A DNA stretch of 64,000 nt from JAXDAY01 sp034679345 (lineage in GTDB: Bacteria > Eisenbacteria > RBG-16-71-46 > CAIMUX01 > VGJL01). The position numbers and the translations under genes are program-made. The DNA lies in assembly GCA_034679345.1 (NCBI GenBank), contig JAXDAY010000009.1:186001-250000 (forward strand). Reading direction: 5' to 3'. The notes below the pieces were generated by a model. It did no database searches and was not told the DNA's origin. It saw only the letters and a list, made by a program, of their open reading frames with translations. This document shows positions 53,523-62,836 of the stretch, one piece after another (position 1 is the first letter of the stretch; every line of letters starts with the position of its first letter).

Positions 53523-54515
53523 CTACCCCCGCCACTCCGAGAGGATGTGCAGGTAGTTCGCCCTCTCGTACGCCTGGGGATTGGGGCTCTTCTGTAGATT
53601 CATGCTCCCCTGCATCTGCCGCAGGGACTCATACTCGTGCTCTTCCATCCAGGTCCGCATTCCGTCGAGGACGCTCTTCAAGGTCTTTGGACCGTGCAGG
53701 AGCAGGGCCGAGACCATCTGAACCGCATGCGCGCCGGCCATGACCGCCTTGATCGCATCCATCGGCGTGTGGACTCCGCCCGAGCAGGCCAGCGAACCGC
53801 GAACGCTTCCCGAGAGGATCGCGAGCCAGCGAAGCCGCAAGAGCAGATCCGAGGAGTCGGAAAGCCGGAGGCTGCGCACCGTCTCGAGGCGCTCCACATC
53901 GATGTCCGGTTGATAGAAGCGGTTGAAGAGGACCATCCCGTCGACGCCGACGGCGTCGAGCTGATGCGCGAACGCCGGGAGCGAGGAGTAGAACGGCGAG
54001 AGCTTGACCGCAACGGGGATGCCGACGGCGCGCTTGACCGCCTGCGCCATCCCGAGGGCGTTTCTCTCCACATCGAGCCCGCCGACGGCCGGATCCGTCG
54101 GCAAGTAGTAGACATTCAGCTCCAGGGCATCGGCGCCCGCCTGCTCCATCAGCTTGGAGTAGTCGAGCCACCCGCCCAGCGTCGTGCCGTTCAGCGATGC
54201 GATCACGGGCAGCTTGACCGCTGCCTTGATCTTGCGCACTTGCTCGAGATACTCCTCCGGCCCGAGGCGGTACTCGTCCGGACGCGGTAGATACGAAGTC
54301 GCTTCCGCGAACGACTCCGTGTGCGCGTCGACCGAGCGCAGCGCGCTCATCGCATCGCCTACGAGCTGCTCCTCGAAGAGGGAGTGCATCACGATGGCCG
54401 AGGCGCCGGCGTCCTCGAGGCGGCGGACGGTGTCGAGATCGTCCACCATCGGCGATGCGCCGGGCATCAGCGGATGCGCCAGGTCCAATCCCAGGTACTT
54501 CGTCGAGAGATCCAT
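53523..54515 (-). CDS. Dihydroorotate dehydrogenase-like flavoprotein
   Basis: The product has 330 residues. A TIM-barrel flavoprotein layout is clear: MDLSTKYLGLDLAHPLMPGASPM, then PVIASLNGTTLGGWLDYSKLM, ALELNVYYLP, VAVKLSPFYSSLP and ACSGGVHTPMDAIKAVMAGAHAVQ. It resembles PyrD and the C-terminal part of dihydropyrimidine dehydrogenase but lacks pyrimidine genes around it. It begins 3 bp after the nifJ stop, and this pairing of nifJ with a DHOD-like gene recurs in many anaerobes. A true role in pyrimidine synthesis is therefore doubtful. Confidence 0.88.
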   Translation of the reverse strand: MDLSTKYLGLDLAHPLMPGASPMVDDLDTVRRLEDAGASAIVMHSLFEEQLVGDAMSALRSVDAHTESFAEATSYLPRPDEYRLGPEEYLEQVRKIKAAVKLPVIASLNGTTLGGWLDYSKLMEQAGADALELNVYYLPTDPAVGGLDVERNALGMAQAVKRAVGIPVAVKLSPFYSSLPAFAHQLDAVGVDGMVLFNRFYQPDIDVERLETVRSLRLSDSSDLLLRLRWLAILSGSVRGSLACSGGVHTPMDAIKAVMAGAHAVQMVSALLLHGPKTLKSVLDGMRTWMEEHEYESLRQMQGSMNLQKSPNPQAYERANYLHILSEWRG

Positions 54516-54518
54516 CGC

Positions 54519-57500
54519 CTACTCCTTCTCGGCCGCTGCCGCGCCCGTGCCGTCGCCCTCCACAGGAATCGTGAGCCCCGCCAGGTACTTGTAGACGGCG
54601 AGACGTTGCGTCGCGTCGCGCTGCGCGTCCTCGCACAGCTTCTTGAATCGCTTCGGGTCGACCTTCTCGACCATCTGGAAACGCGTCTCGGTCTTCGTGA
54701 ACTCCGAGACCTTCGTCCCCTTGGGCGATGCGTCCAGGACCAGCGGGGGCAGCCCCTGGGCGATGCGCCGCGGATCGAAGCGGTAGAGCGGCCAGATCCC
54801 GGCGTCGACCGCAATCGACTGCTGCTGCGGGCCGAGGGCGAGGTCGTACCCATGGGCGATGCAGTGGCTGTAGGCGATGATGATCGAAGGGCCGTTGTAC
54901 GAATCGGCCTCGACAAAGGCCTTCACCGTCTGCGTATCCTTCGCCCCGAAGGCGACGCTCGCCACATAGACGTGGCCATAGCTCATCGCCATGAGCCCCA
55001 GGTCCTTCTTGCCGATGGCCTTGCCCGCCATCGCGAACTTCGCTGCGGCTCCCAGCGGAGTCGCCTTCGATGCCTGCCCGCCCGTGTTCGAGTAGACCTC
55101 GGTGTCGAGCACGAGAAGGTTCACGTTGCGGTTCATCGCGAGGACGTGGTCGAGGCCGCCGTAGCCGATGTCGTAGGCCCAGCCGTCGCCGCCGACCATC
55201 CAGACGCTCTTCTTCACGAGGTAGTCGGCCACCGCCTCGAGCCGCTTCGCGTCCGGATCGTTCATCCCGGCGAGCCTCGAGCGGAGGATCGTCACTCGCT
55301 CGCGCTGCGAGGCGATCCCCGCCTCGGTCGTCTGGTCCGCGTTGAGAAGCTCTCCCACGAGGCCGTCGCCGATCTTTGGAGCCAGCCGCTTCAGAATCTC
55401 CTGCGCGAGCCGGATGTGCATGTCCACCGCCAGCCGGAAGCCGAAGCCGAACTCCGCGTTGTCCTCGAAGAGGGAGTTCGACCAGGCCGGACCGCGCCCG
55501 TCACGGTTCTTCGCGTACGGCGTGGTCGGAAGGTTGCCTCCATAGATCGAGGAGCAGCCGGTCGCATTCGCGATGAGCGCCCGGTCGCCGAAGAGCTGAG
55601 TGAGCAGCTTGACGTACGGCGTTTCCCCGCACCCCGCGCACGCTCCCGAGTACTCGAAGAGGGGTATCAGGAACTGCGACCCCTTCTGGTCGAGTTTCAC
55701 GCTCGCGCGATCCGGATCGGGGAGGGAGAGGAAGAAGGCGTAGTTTTCTCTCTCCAGTTCGCGAAGCGGCATCTGCGGCATCATGTCGAGCGACTTGTGC
55801 TTGGGGTTCGACTTGTCCTTCGCCGGGCAGATGACGGAGCAGAGCTTGCAGCCCGTGCAGTCCTCCGGGGCGACCTGGATCGTGTAGGCCATCCCCGCGT
55901 ATTCCTTCCCCTTGTAGGGAGTCGACTTGAACGTCTGCGGCTTCTTGCCGTCCAGAAGCTTCGGGTCGTAGACCTTCGGGCGGATCGCCGCGTGCGGGCA
56001 GACGAGGGCGCACTTGTTGCACTGAATGCAGATCGCCGGATCCCAGACCGGAATCTCCAGGGCGATGTTGCGCTTCTCCCACTGGCTCGTCGCGGTCGGC
56101 CATGTGCCGTCGGGCGTGAAGACGCTCACCGGAAGGTGATCGCCCTTCCCGGCGTAGAGCACCGCCGAGACGCGCTGGACGAACTCGGGAGCCTCCGTCG
56201 CGACGATCGGCGGACGGCCCAGCTTCGCCGTCGCCTTGGCCGGGACCTTCACTTCGAAGAGATTGGCGAGGGTCTCGTCGACCGCGGCGAAGTTGCGCTT
56301 GACGACCTCCATCCCTTTCTTCTCGTAAGTCTTCTTGATGGTCCCCTTGATCTTCTCGATCGCCTCCTCCCGGGGAAGGACTCCGGAAATCGCGAAGAAG
56401 CAGGTCTGCATGATCGTATTGATGCGATTGCCCATGCCCGTTTGCTTCGCGACCTTGTAGGCGTCGATCACGAAGAACTTGAGATTCTTCGAGGCGCACG
56501 ACTCCTGGACCTCGCGCGGGAGATGATCCCAGACCTCCTCAGGACCGAACGGGGAGTTCAGCAGGAAGACCGAGCCCGGGGCGGCGTACTCGAGAACGTC
56601 GTACCGGTCGAGGAAGACCGACTGGTGGCAAGCCACGAACTTCGCCCTGCGGATCAGGTAGGTCGACCGGATCGGCCGCGGCCCGAAGCGGAGGTGCGAG
56701 ATCGTCACCGCGCCCGCCTTCTTCGAGTCGTAGACGAAGTAGCCCTGAGCGAAGTTGTCCGTCTCCTCGCCGATGATCTTGATCGTGTTCTTGTTGGCGC
56801 CCACCGTGCCGTCGGAGCCGAGCCCGAAGAAGACGCCCCGATGGACGTCGTCGGGCTCGATGTCGAACTCGGGATCGACGTCGAGGGAGAAGTGCGTGAC
56901 GTCATCGACGATGCCGACGGTGAAGTGGTTCTTCGGCTTCGCTCGGTTGAGCTCGTCGAAGACCGCCTTGACGCAGCCGGGCGTGAACTCCTTCGAGGAG
57001 AGGCCGAAGCGGCCCCCGATCACCACCGGCTCCGCATCGAAGCTTGAGATGCCGTCCGTGCGCGCCTCGTGGAGCGCCGTGACCACATCGATGTAGAGCG
57101 GCTCGCCGACGGCGCCCGCTTCCTTCGTCCGATCGAGGACGGCGATCTTGCGCACGGTGGACGGCAGCGTCGCGATGAAGTGATGAAGCGAGAAGGGACG
57201 GTAGAGACGCACCTTCACGAGGCCGACCTTCTCTCCGCGGGCGACCATCCACTCGACCGTCTCATGCGCCGCCTCGGCGCCCGAGCCCATCATCACGATC
57301 ACGCGGTCCGCCTCGGGGTGTCCCACGTAATCGAAGAGGTGGTAGCTGCGGCCCGTCAGCTCCGCGAAACGGTCGAAGGTCTCTTGGACGATTCCGGGGC
57401 AGGCGAGGTAGAACGGATTGCAGGCCTCCCTCGCCTGGAAGAACGCGTCCGGGTTCTGCGCGGTGCCGCGGAGAACGGGACGCTCCGGCGAGAGGGCGCG

Positions 57501-58118
57501 CTCCCTGTGCTGGCGGATCAGCTCGTCCGGCAGCATGGTGCGCAGATCGTCGTCGTTCAGGACCTCGATCTTCGCGACCTCGTGCGAGGTGCGGAATCCG
57601 TCGAAGAAGTGCAGGAACGGGACGCGCGCGCGCAACGTGGCCGCCTGGCCAACACAGGCGAAGTCGTGCGCCTCCTGGACCGAGTTGGAGGAGAGCAGCG
57701 CGAAGCCGGTCTGTCGGCAGCTCATCACGTCGGAGTGGTCCCCGAAGATTGAGAGCGCATGCGTCGCGACCGAGCGGGCGGCGACGTGCAGGCAGTAGGA
57801 GTTCAGCTCCCCAGCGATCTTGAACATATCGGGGATCATGAGCAGAAGCCCCTGAGACGCGGTGAAGGTCGTCGTCAGGGCTCCCGCCTGGAGGGCACCA
57901 TGCACGGCCCCGGAGGCTCCGCCCTCGGATTGCATCTCGACGACATCGGGGATGGCGCCCCAGATATTGCGCCGGCCGTAGGCGGACCACTCATCGGCCC
58001 ACTCACCCATGTTCGACGACGGCGTGATGGGGTAGATGGCGATGACCTCGTTCGTCCGGTGCGCGACCGAGGCGGCCGCCTCGTTGCCATCAACCATGGT
58101 CAAATCTCTCTTACTCAT
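54519..58118 (-). CDS. nifJ: Pyruvate:ferredoxin (flavodoxin) oxidoreductase
   Basis: The product has 1,199 residues from the ATG at 58118, with AGGAGGG upstream. The N-terminal pyrimidine-binding domain opens DGNEAAASVAHRTNEVIAIYPITPSS. The ferredoxin domain has CIQCNKCALVCPHAAI and CTGCKLCSVICPAKDK. A single-cluster cysteine CAGCGETPYVKLL and the thiamine-diphosphate site GGDGWAYDIGYGGLDHVLA with NTGGQASKATPLG follow. It is a complete single-chain enzyme that makes acetyl-CoA, CO2 and reduced ferredoxin, or runs in reverse. Its low-potential electrons could feed the cytochrome block downstream. Confidence 0.96.
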   Translation of the reverse strand: MSKRDLTMVDGNEAAASVAHRTNEVIAIYPITPSSNMGEWADEWSAYGRRNIWGAIPDVVEMQSEGGASGAVHGALQAGALTTTFTASQGLLLMIPDMFKIAGELNSYCLHVAARSVATHALSIFGDHSDVMSCRQTGFALLSSNSVQEAHDFACVGQAATLRARVPFLHFFDGFRTSHEVAKIEVLNDDDLRTMLPDELIRQHRERALSPERPVLRGTAQNPDAFFQAREACNPFYLACPGIVQETFDRFAELTGRSYHLFDYVGHPEADRVIVMMGSGAEAAHETVEWMVARGEKVGLVKVRLYRPFSLHHFIATLPSTVRKIAVLDRTKEAGAVGEPLYIDVVTALHEARTDGISSFDAEPVVIGGRFGLSSKEFTPGCVKAVFDELNRAKPKNHFTVGIVDDVTHFSLDVDPEFDIEPDDVHRGVFFGLGSDGTVGANKNTIKIIGEETDNFAQGYFVYDSKKAGAVTISHLRFGPRPIRSTYLIRRAKFVACHQSVFLDRYDVLEYAAPGSVFLLNSPFGPEEVWDHLPREVQESCASKNLKFFVIDAYKVAKQTGMGNRINTIMQTCFFAISGVLPREEAIEKIKGTIKKTYEKKGMEVVKRNFAAVDETLANLFEVKVPAKATAKLGRPPIVATEAPEFVQRVSAVLYAGKGDHLPVSVFTPDGTWPTATSQWEKRNIALEIPVWDPAICIQCNKCALVCPHAAIRPKVYDPKLLDGKKPQTFKSTPYKGKEYAGMAYTIQVAPEDCTGCKLCSVICPAKDKSNPKHKSLDMMPQMPLRELERENYAFFLSLPDPDRASVKLDQKGSQFLIPLFEYSGACAGCGETPYVKLLTQLFGDRALIANATGCSSIYGGNLPTTPYAKNRDGRGPAWSNSLFEDNAEFGFGFRLAVDMHIRLAQEILKRLAPKIGDGLVGELLNADQTTEAGIASQRERVTILRSRLAGMNDPDAKRLEAVADYLVKKSVWMVGGDGWAYDIGYGGLDHVLAMNRNVNLLVLDTEVYSNTGGQASKATPLGAAAKFAMAGKAIGKKDLGLMAMSYGHVYVASVAFGAKDTQTVKAFVEADSYNGPSIIIAYSHCIAHGYDLALGPQQQSIAVDAGIWPLYRFDPRRIAQGLPPLVLDASPKGTKVSEFTKTETRFQMVEKVDPKRFKKLCEDAQRDATQRLAVYKYLAGLTIPVEGDGTGAAAAEKE

Positions 58119-58837
58119 GGAGTCCCTCCTGAGGGCTGCCTGGATCTGAACCGCCGGCGGTTGCGGCGGTCCGGATCGCACAAATAGCTCGACCCTTCGC
58201 ACGGATGTGGAGATGCGCGGCGCTTCTTGGCTCGCCAGAATTGGGATGAGGACGGCGCCTGCGTGGTAGGAGAAACGCGTCAGCCCGCCGGACGCCTGAT
58301 GGATGCTGCCGAATTGCGATCACCGCCGCTGCCCCACATCCCACGGGGCTCCTTGCCGGCGGATGCTTGGGAGGATCCCAACGCCATACCGCAGGGCCGG
58401 AGCCCGCATCGTCTCGGGGCTCCCCGAGCCCCCGAAGATCGACCGCGCCCGGGGCGCGGACCGATTCGCCAACGCCCCGAAACCTGGCCAATCCCGGCAC
58501 TCACGGTAGGCTAACTCCCATCAGGAGGCAAGCATTCGCCTAGCGGCTGGCTGTTGATGACTCAAGTTAGACCAACTAATACGATGGTTGGCCAAATCTA
58601 TACGGTCCCTTGCGAGTTCGCAGTTGATTCCCATCGCAAAAAGGCTCATCAAGGTATGGGGGCAATAAGCACGGGGCCGCCCAGAGCGCCCCGTTCTGAT
58701 GAGTCTCTCGAATAGCCGGACTCGATGGTGCCGAACGGGCACCGCGCGAGGGCCGCCCGCGACGAGTCGGCGACGGTGGAAGGTGGGGAGAGCGCTCAAG
58801 ACAAGGGCGACCCGGTTCAGGGGAAGAGGAGGTCCGA
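58119..58837. other. Long intergenic region upstream of the cytochrome cluster
   Basis: About 720 bp lie between the nifJ start and the 9-heme cytochrome gene, which are divergent. No supported gene is seen. Near 58570 the sequence becomes AT-rich, with TTGATG (58554) and TAATAC (58577) 17 bp apart and a small inverted repeat CCAAC...GTTGG over the second box. This is a weak promoter candidate. A riboswitch was looked for and not found. Confidence 0.4.
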
Positions 58838-60496
58838 ATGAGAGTGTCGCGCGCTTGGGTCATCATGCTCGGCCTGATGGCCGTCGTCTTCTTCGCGGGC
58901 TGCGAGGAGGACGATGATTGTGTGGAGTGTCCGGAAGTGGAGGCGCTGGCGGTCCAGATCAACGCGACGCCGGCGACACCCGCCACAGGCGCTACGGTGG
59001 CTCTCACGGCCACGGTGACGCCTGCGGGGACCGGTCGCAGCTTCCTCTGGGAGGTTTCGGACGGCCAGCTCATCGGGTCGACCTCCGAGTCGGCGTCATG
59101 GATTGTTCCCGATGCCGACGGGACGTATACGGTCGAGCTTCTTGTCGGGGACGGCACGATATCCGGAACCGCGAAGAAGTCGATCGTCGTTTCCGACTAC
59201 GATCCAGCCGTGGATCCTCACTTCGTGGGAGACGCGAGCTGCGATCAGTGCCACGGCTCCATCCACGATGCCTGGGCCCAGACCGGTCATGCGAGCGCAC
59301 TCGAGTCGCTCGCCGAGATCGGCATGGATCGCAACACGAACTGCATCGGCTGCCACACGGTTGGGTACGACGCGACCGTGGCGAATGGCGGCTACGACGA
59401 GCAGGCGGTCGCGAGGCTGGCCGGCGTCCAGTGCGAAAACTGCCACACGGCGGGAAGCGAGCACGGCGGGGACCCGGGGCTTCCGATCGACAGGGAAGCG
59501 GAGCTCTGCGGAAGCTGCCACGAAGGTGAACACCATCCCACATTCTCGGAGTGGGAGGAATCCGCCCACGGCGGACCACTGATTGCCAGCGCCGCGATGC
59601 GCGGCGGATCAAGTCAGTGCATGAAGTGTCACAACGGCCTTTATGCGATGGACTACCTCGACGATCCGTTGAACTACGGAGTGACGGAAACTCCGACCGA
59701 TTCGCTCCGGATCAGCTGCGCCGTCTGCCATGATCCACATGGCAGCCCGAATTCCGCCAATCTCCGCGATGCGGTCAACGACATCGCGATTCCGGAGGGA
59801 ACGCATCCGGGAGCAGGAAACGGCAGACTCTGCATCGCATGCCACAACGGGCGCCGGGCGGGTGACGACATCGAGGACATGATCCAGAATGGCAGCAGCC
59901 ACTTCGGCCCGCATCACTCCTGCCAGGGGGACATGCTCACCGGCAAGGGCGCCTACGAAGATGTGGCGCCGGATTTCACTTTCGCAACATCGCGGCACGT
60001 CTCGATCCAAGATGGTTGCGTCAGTTGCCACAACCATCACATCCCCTTCGTCGAGGGCTCTGAGGCCTACACGGGACACGAGTTCAAGCCGATCGTCGAA
60101 GCCTGCCAGCCCTGTCACGGATCGATCCAAGACTTCGCCGAGATCTTCGCAAAGGATGACTTCGACGGGGACGGATCGGTCGAAGGCGTTCAGAGCGAGG
60201 TAGCTGGGCTGATCGATGCCTTGCAGACGGCTATCATCGAGGCGACACCGCCGGACTCCACCAGCGATCGCCAAGCGCTCGAGGATGCCCTAGCCAGCGG
60301 CGAATTCGATATCGCCGTGGGAGATGCGGAGATCACCTCGGTCGAGCAGAGGAAGGCAGGTTACAATCTCTTCTACGTCTCGTTCGATCAAAGCATGGGC
60401 GTCCACAACGCCACGTACGCCATTCAGCTCTTGCAGCAGTCGATTCTATCCCTGAACCCCGGGAAAATCGATCAGGCGAGCATCCTCATCGAATAG
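58838..60496 (+). CDS. Nine-heme lipoprotein cytochrome c with Ig-like domain
   Basis: The product has 552 residues. The signal ends in VVFFAGC, a lipobox, so the mature protein should be lipid-anchored at about Cys22. An Ig/PKD-like domain (LAVQINATPATPATGATVALTATVTPAG) runs to about residue 120. Nine CxxCH motifs follow (CDQCH, CIGCH, CENCH, CGSCH, CMKCH, CAVCH, CIACH, CVSCH, CQPCH). The first of these resemble cytochrome c-554. After the last heme, DFDGDGSVEGVQSE looks like an EF-hand-type calcium loop. It is probably a surface or periplasmic electron carrier. Confidence 0.92.
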   Translation: MRVSRAWVIMLGLMAVVFFAGCEEDDDCVECPEVEALAVQINATPATPATGATVALTATVTPAGTGRSFLWEVSDGQLIGSTSESASWIVPDADGTYTVELLVGDGTISGTAKKSIVVSDYDPAVDPHFVGDASCDQCHGSIHDAWAQTGHASALESLAEIGMDRNTNCIGCHTVGYDATVANGGYDEQAVARLAGVQCENCHTAGSEHGGDPGLPIDREAELCGSCHEGEHHPTFSEWEESAHGGPLIASAAMRGGSSQCMKCHNGLYAMDYLDDPLNYGVTETPTDSLRISCAVCHDPHGSPNSANLRDAVNDIAIPEGTHPGAGNGRLCIACHNGRRAGDDIEDMIQNGSSHFGPHHSCQGDMLTGKGAYEDVAPDFTFATSRHVSIQDGCVSCHNHHIPFVEGSEAYTGHEFKPIVEACQPCHGSIQDFAEIFAKDDFDGDGSVEGVQSEVAGLIDALQTAIIEATPPDSTSDRQALEDALASGEFDIAVGDAEITSVEQRKAGYNLFYVSFDQSMGVHNATYAIQLLQQSILSLNPGKIDQASILIE

Positions 60497-60523
60497 TCCG
60501 CGGACTGCGCGGAATCCGAACGA

Positions 60524-60547
60524 GGGGCGGGACCGCGGTCCCGCCCC
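60524..60547 (+). terminator. Perfect GC palindrome after the 9-heme gene
   Basis: A 24-bp perfect inverted repeat (GGGGCGGGACC-GC-GGTCCCGCCCC) starts 28 bp after the stop. It is followed by TTGATCACTT rather than a T-run. It probably ends or attenuates the first cytochrome transcript. Confidence 0.6.
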
Positions 60548-60681
60548 TTGATCACTTCTCACGCATTGACATCTGGGGGGAACCTGCCGGAGTCTGGAGG
60601 GTGCCAACGCCGGGTGCCTGGTTCCCGAGCCGAAAGGCCCCACCGGATGTGGATGCATGGATCTGTAGGGAGGCAAACGAG

Positions 60682-61245
60682 ATGCGCGGGATGTCCTATC
60701 TACTGGGGGGCGCTCTGGTCGCCGTCATCAGCGCCGGGCTCATCATGCCGAGCCTGACCTCCGCCCAGGAGGCGGCGAAGGAAGCGACCAAGGCAGCCGC
60801 CTTCAAGTATGTCGGCGCGCAGGCCTGCAAGGCCTGTCACATGGGGGAGAAGAACGGCAAGATCTGGGAGACCTACCTCGAATCGCCCCACGCGAAGGCC
60901 TTCGAGAAGCTCCCCGAGGCGAGCCGCGCGAACGCGGCCTGTCTCGGCTGCCACACGACGGGCCATGGCAAGGAGATCGCCAAGGGAAAGACCGCGGCGG
61001 ATCTCCAGGGCGTCCAGTGCGAGGCCTGCCACGGACCCGGGAGCGAGTACAAGACCCTCGCCGTGATGAAGAGCCAAGAGCAGTCGCTCGCCAAGGGGCT
61101 CATCATCCCGAACGAGAAGGTCTGCGCGGGGTGCCACACGGCCTCGATCCCTAAGGATTGCTGGGCCGGGGCCGCCGCGGCGCCGAAGTTCGACTTCGCG
61201 ACCGCGGTCAAGAAGGTCGAGCACCACATCCCCAAGAAGCCTTAG
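60682..61245 (+). CDS. Four-heme cytochrome c (c-554 type)
   Basis: The product has 187 residues from the ATG at 60682, with GGGAGG upstream. A signal peptide (LLGGALVAVISAGLIMPSLTSA) leads to four CxxCH sites (CKACH, CLGCH, CEACH, CAGCH). They sit in the order and spacing of the cytochrome c-554 family (IWETYLESPHAKAF, then LQGVQCEACHGPGSEYK). It should be a soluble periplasmic carrier. The C terminus is a short lysine- and histidine-rich tail (VKKVEHHIPKKP). Its neighbours suggest that it shuttles between the 9-heme lipoprotein and the later complex. Confidence 0.92.
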   Translation: MRGMSYLLGGALVAVISAGLIMPSLTSAQEAAKEATKAAAFKYVGAQACKACHMGEKNGKIWETYLESPHAKAFEKLPEASRANAACLGCHTTGHGKEIAKGKTAADLQGVQCEACHGPGSEYKTLAVMKSQEQSLAKGLIIPNEKVCAGCHTASIPKDCWAGAAAAPKFDFATAVKKVEHHIPKKP

Positions 61246-61290
61246 CCCCTGATCTCCGTACCCGGTCGGGCACCCCGATCGGGCCGGCGC

Positions 61291-61320
61291 GGCGGCCCCC
61301 CCCGGGCCGCCGTTTTCGTT
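61291..61320 (+). terminator. Rho-independent terminator
   Basis: GGCGGCCC (61291-61298) pairs with GGGCCGCC (61304-61311) around a five-C loop, followed by GTTTTCGTT. It lies 45 bp after the 4-heme gene stop. The porin and 13-heme genes thus probably have their own promoter. Confidence 0.75.
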
Positions 61321-61497
61321 CCCACAAATCGCCCCCAGATACGCTTCGCGCTGGACTTTCCTTGGGGAATTGCCATAAGAATTGCTGTTCACTCCCCGGC
61401 CGCAGGAGTTGGACCATGAATAGCCCAGCGTGCGCTGTTCCCGATGGGCGAACCAGGGTGCGCCCCCGCGCCCCTCGGAGATTGAGGAGGATGGACG

Positions 61498-62823
61498 ATG
61501 GGACGACGGTGTTTCCGAAGGGCTCTATGCGGGATCGCCCTCTTGAGCCTTGGAACCGCACTCCTTGCGCCGGACGTTGCGCACTCGGTGCGCCTCCAAG
61601 GGAGGAGCAGCACTGCCTTCTATACCCAGGAGGTCGCCAAGGGCGGGTCGGGCGATGACTTCGAGAACCGAACGCGCGCCTACGAGCGGCTGCGTTTCAG
61701 CCTCCTCGACCTCGGCGCGAGCGCGCTGTCGTTCCACGGCTACCTGACGGCTCGAAACGATCTGACGAACGAGAGCATCGGAGACACCCGCGCCCGTCTC
61801 TACCACGGCTACCTGGAGTATCGGCCCCTGCGGAATCTCCTGGGCGTCTACCGTCTCCAGTCGCGGCTCGGAAGGCAGTGGATCTCGGCAGGAGTCGGCT
61901 CGGGAACTCTCGATGGAGCCTTGCTGCAAGTCGATCGCGCCGGCTGGGGTGGGATGAGCCTCTTCGGCGGGACGCTGGGAATCGACACCCGCGACCAGTG
62001 GAGATTCGACAAACCCGAGGACTCGCGCCGGCTCGGAGCCGAGTTGCGGATCCGACCCGACTTCGGCGATGCGGCGGTGCCCGAGGTCAAGGTGAGCTTC
62101 GCGGAGACGCGCCGAGATGAGGTGGACGAGTCACGGAGGCTCGGGGTGCGGGGATCTCTTCGCATCCGCCGCCAGCTTCACATCTGGAGCGAGGTGCGGC
62201 ACGACTTCCTCCTCGATCGGACCTACGGGACGGCCTCCGGCCTCGAGTTCCTGAAGCCCGCGAAACGCCTGCGCGTCTGGGCCGAGTACAACCGGCGCTA
62301 TTCCTCCATCCCGGCAACCTCGTTCTTCGCCTACTGGGACTCGAAGCCCGTCTCCGAGCTTCGTGGCGGGCTGGGATTCGGCATCGGCGGGCCCTACAGG
62401 GTTGGCTTCGATTTCACCCGCACCGACTTCAAGCAGGAGGCGAGCTACGTCAACGGCGCGAGTCGGTCGGAGGTGGACCGCGCCAACGCCTACCGGTTCG
62501 TTGTCGAGAGGGGCGCCATCCAGCTCGGCGCGCGCTTCGAGTCCGGCTTCGGCGGCGACCGGACCGGACTTGTTGCATCGGCCACTCACCGGATCGGCGA
62601 GCGATGGGATCTCCTCGCCGACCTCGGATGGCAGACCTACGAGTGGGACGACACCAAGCTCGCGGACGACGATGCCGCATCGGGAATCCTGGCCGCGACC
62701 TACAAGGCGGCGCCCGGCACCCACCTGACTGGTCAAGTCGAGATGATGAACAACCGCGATCTGAAGCAGGACCTCCGCTTCCTGCTCCGGGTCGACCAGC
62801 GCTTCCGGCTGGGACGCTCCTGA
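61498..62823 (+). CDS. Outer-membrane beta-barrel protein, possible cytochrome porin
   Basis: The product has 441 residues. The signal peptide CGIALLSLGTALLAPDVAHS precedes a chain of alternating hydrophobic and polar strands (ALSFHGYLTARNDL, GGMSLFGGTLGID, QLHIWSEVRHDFLLD, RLRVWAEYNRRYSS, IQLGARFESGFGG). It ends in a strand RFLLRVDQRFRLGRS. About 16-20 strands fit a barrel. GGAGGATGG lies before the ATG. Between two cytochrome genes, this matches the layout of porin-cytochrome conduits (MtrB/PioB/OmpB type). It has no CxxC in its N terminus, unlike MtrB. The identification is structural, not by family. Confidence 0.78.
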   Translation: MGRRCFRRALCGIALLSLGTALLAPDVAHSVRLQGRSSTAFYTQEVAKGGSGDDFENRTRAYERLRFSLLDLGASALSFHGYLTARNDLTNESIGDTRARLYHGYLEYRPLRNLLGVYRLQSRLGRQWISAGVGSGTLDGALLQVDRAGWGGMSLFGGTLGIDTRDQWRFDKPEDSRRLGAELRIRPDFGDAAVPEVKVSFAETRRDEVDESRRLGVRGSLRIRRQLHIWSEVRHDFLLDRTYGTASGLEFLKPAKRLRVWAEYNRRYSSIPATSFFAYWDSKPVSELRGGLGFGIGGPYRVGFDFTRTDFKQEASYVNGASRSEVDRANAYRFVVERGAIQLGARFESGFGGDRTGLVASATHRIGERWDLLADLGWQTYEWDDTKLADDDAASGILAATYKAAPGTHLTGQVEMMNNRDLKQDLRFLLRVDQRFRLGRS

Positions 62824-62836
62824 GGAGATGACGACC

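Noticed and set aside
53523..54515. Pyrimidine-synthesis PyrD
   Set aside because: The fold matches, but coupling to nifJ and lack of pyr genes make the true PyrD function doubtful, so only a DHOD-like call is given.
54321..57047. 908-codon open frame opposite nifJ
   Set aside because: It is the antisense shadow of nifJ in high-GC DNA, with no family motif and a composition rich in Arg, Asp and Leu as expected from the complement.
58540..58700. c-di-GMP (GEMM) riboswitch before the cytochrome gene
   Set aside because: A GCAAA and a small stem are present, but the conserved GEMM core and tetraloop-receptor pairing could not be found.
61330..61400. Sigma-54 promoter before the porin gene
   Set aside because: A TTGC word occurs twice at about the right distance, but the GG of the -24 element is missing.
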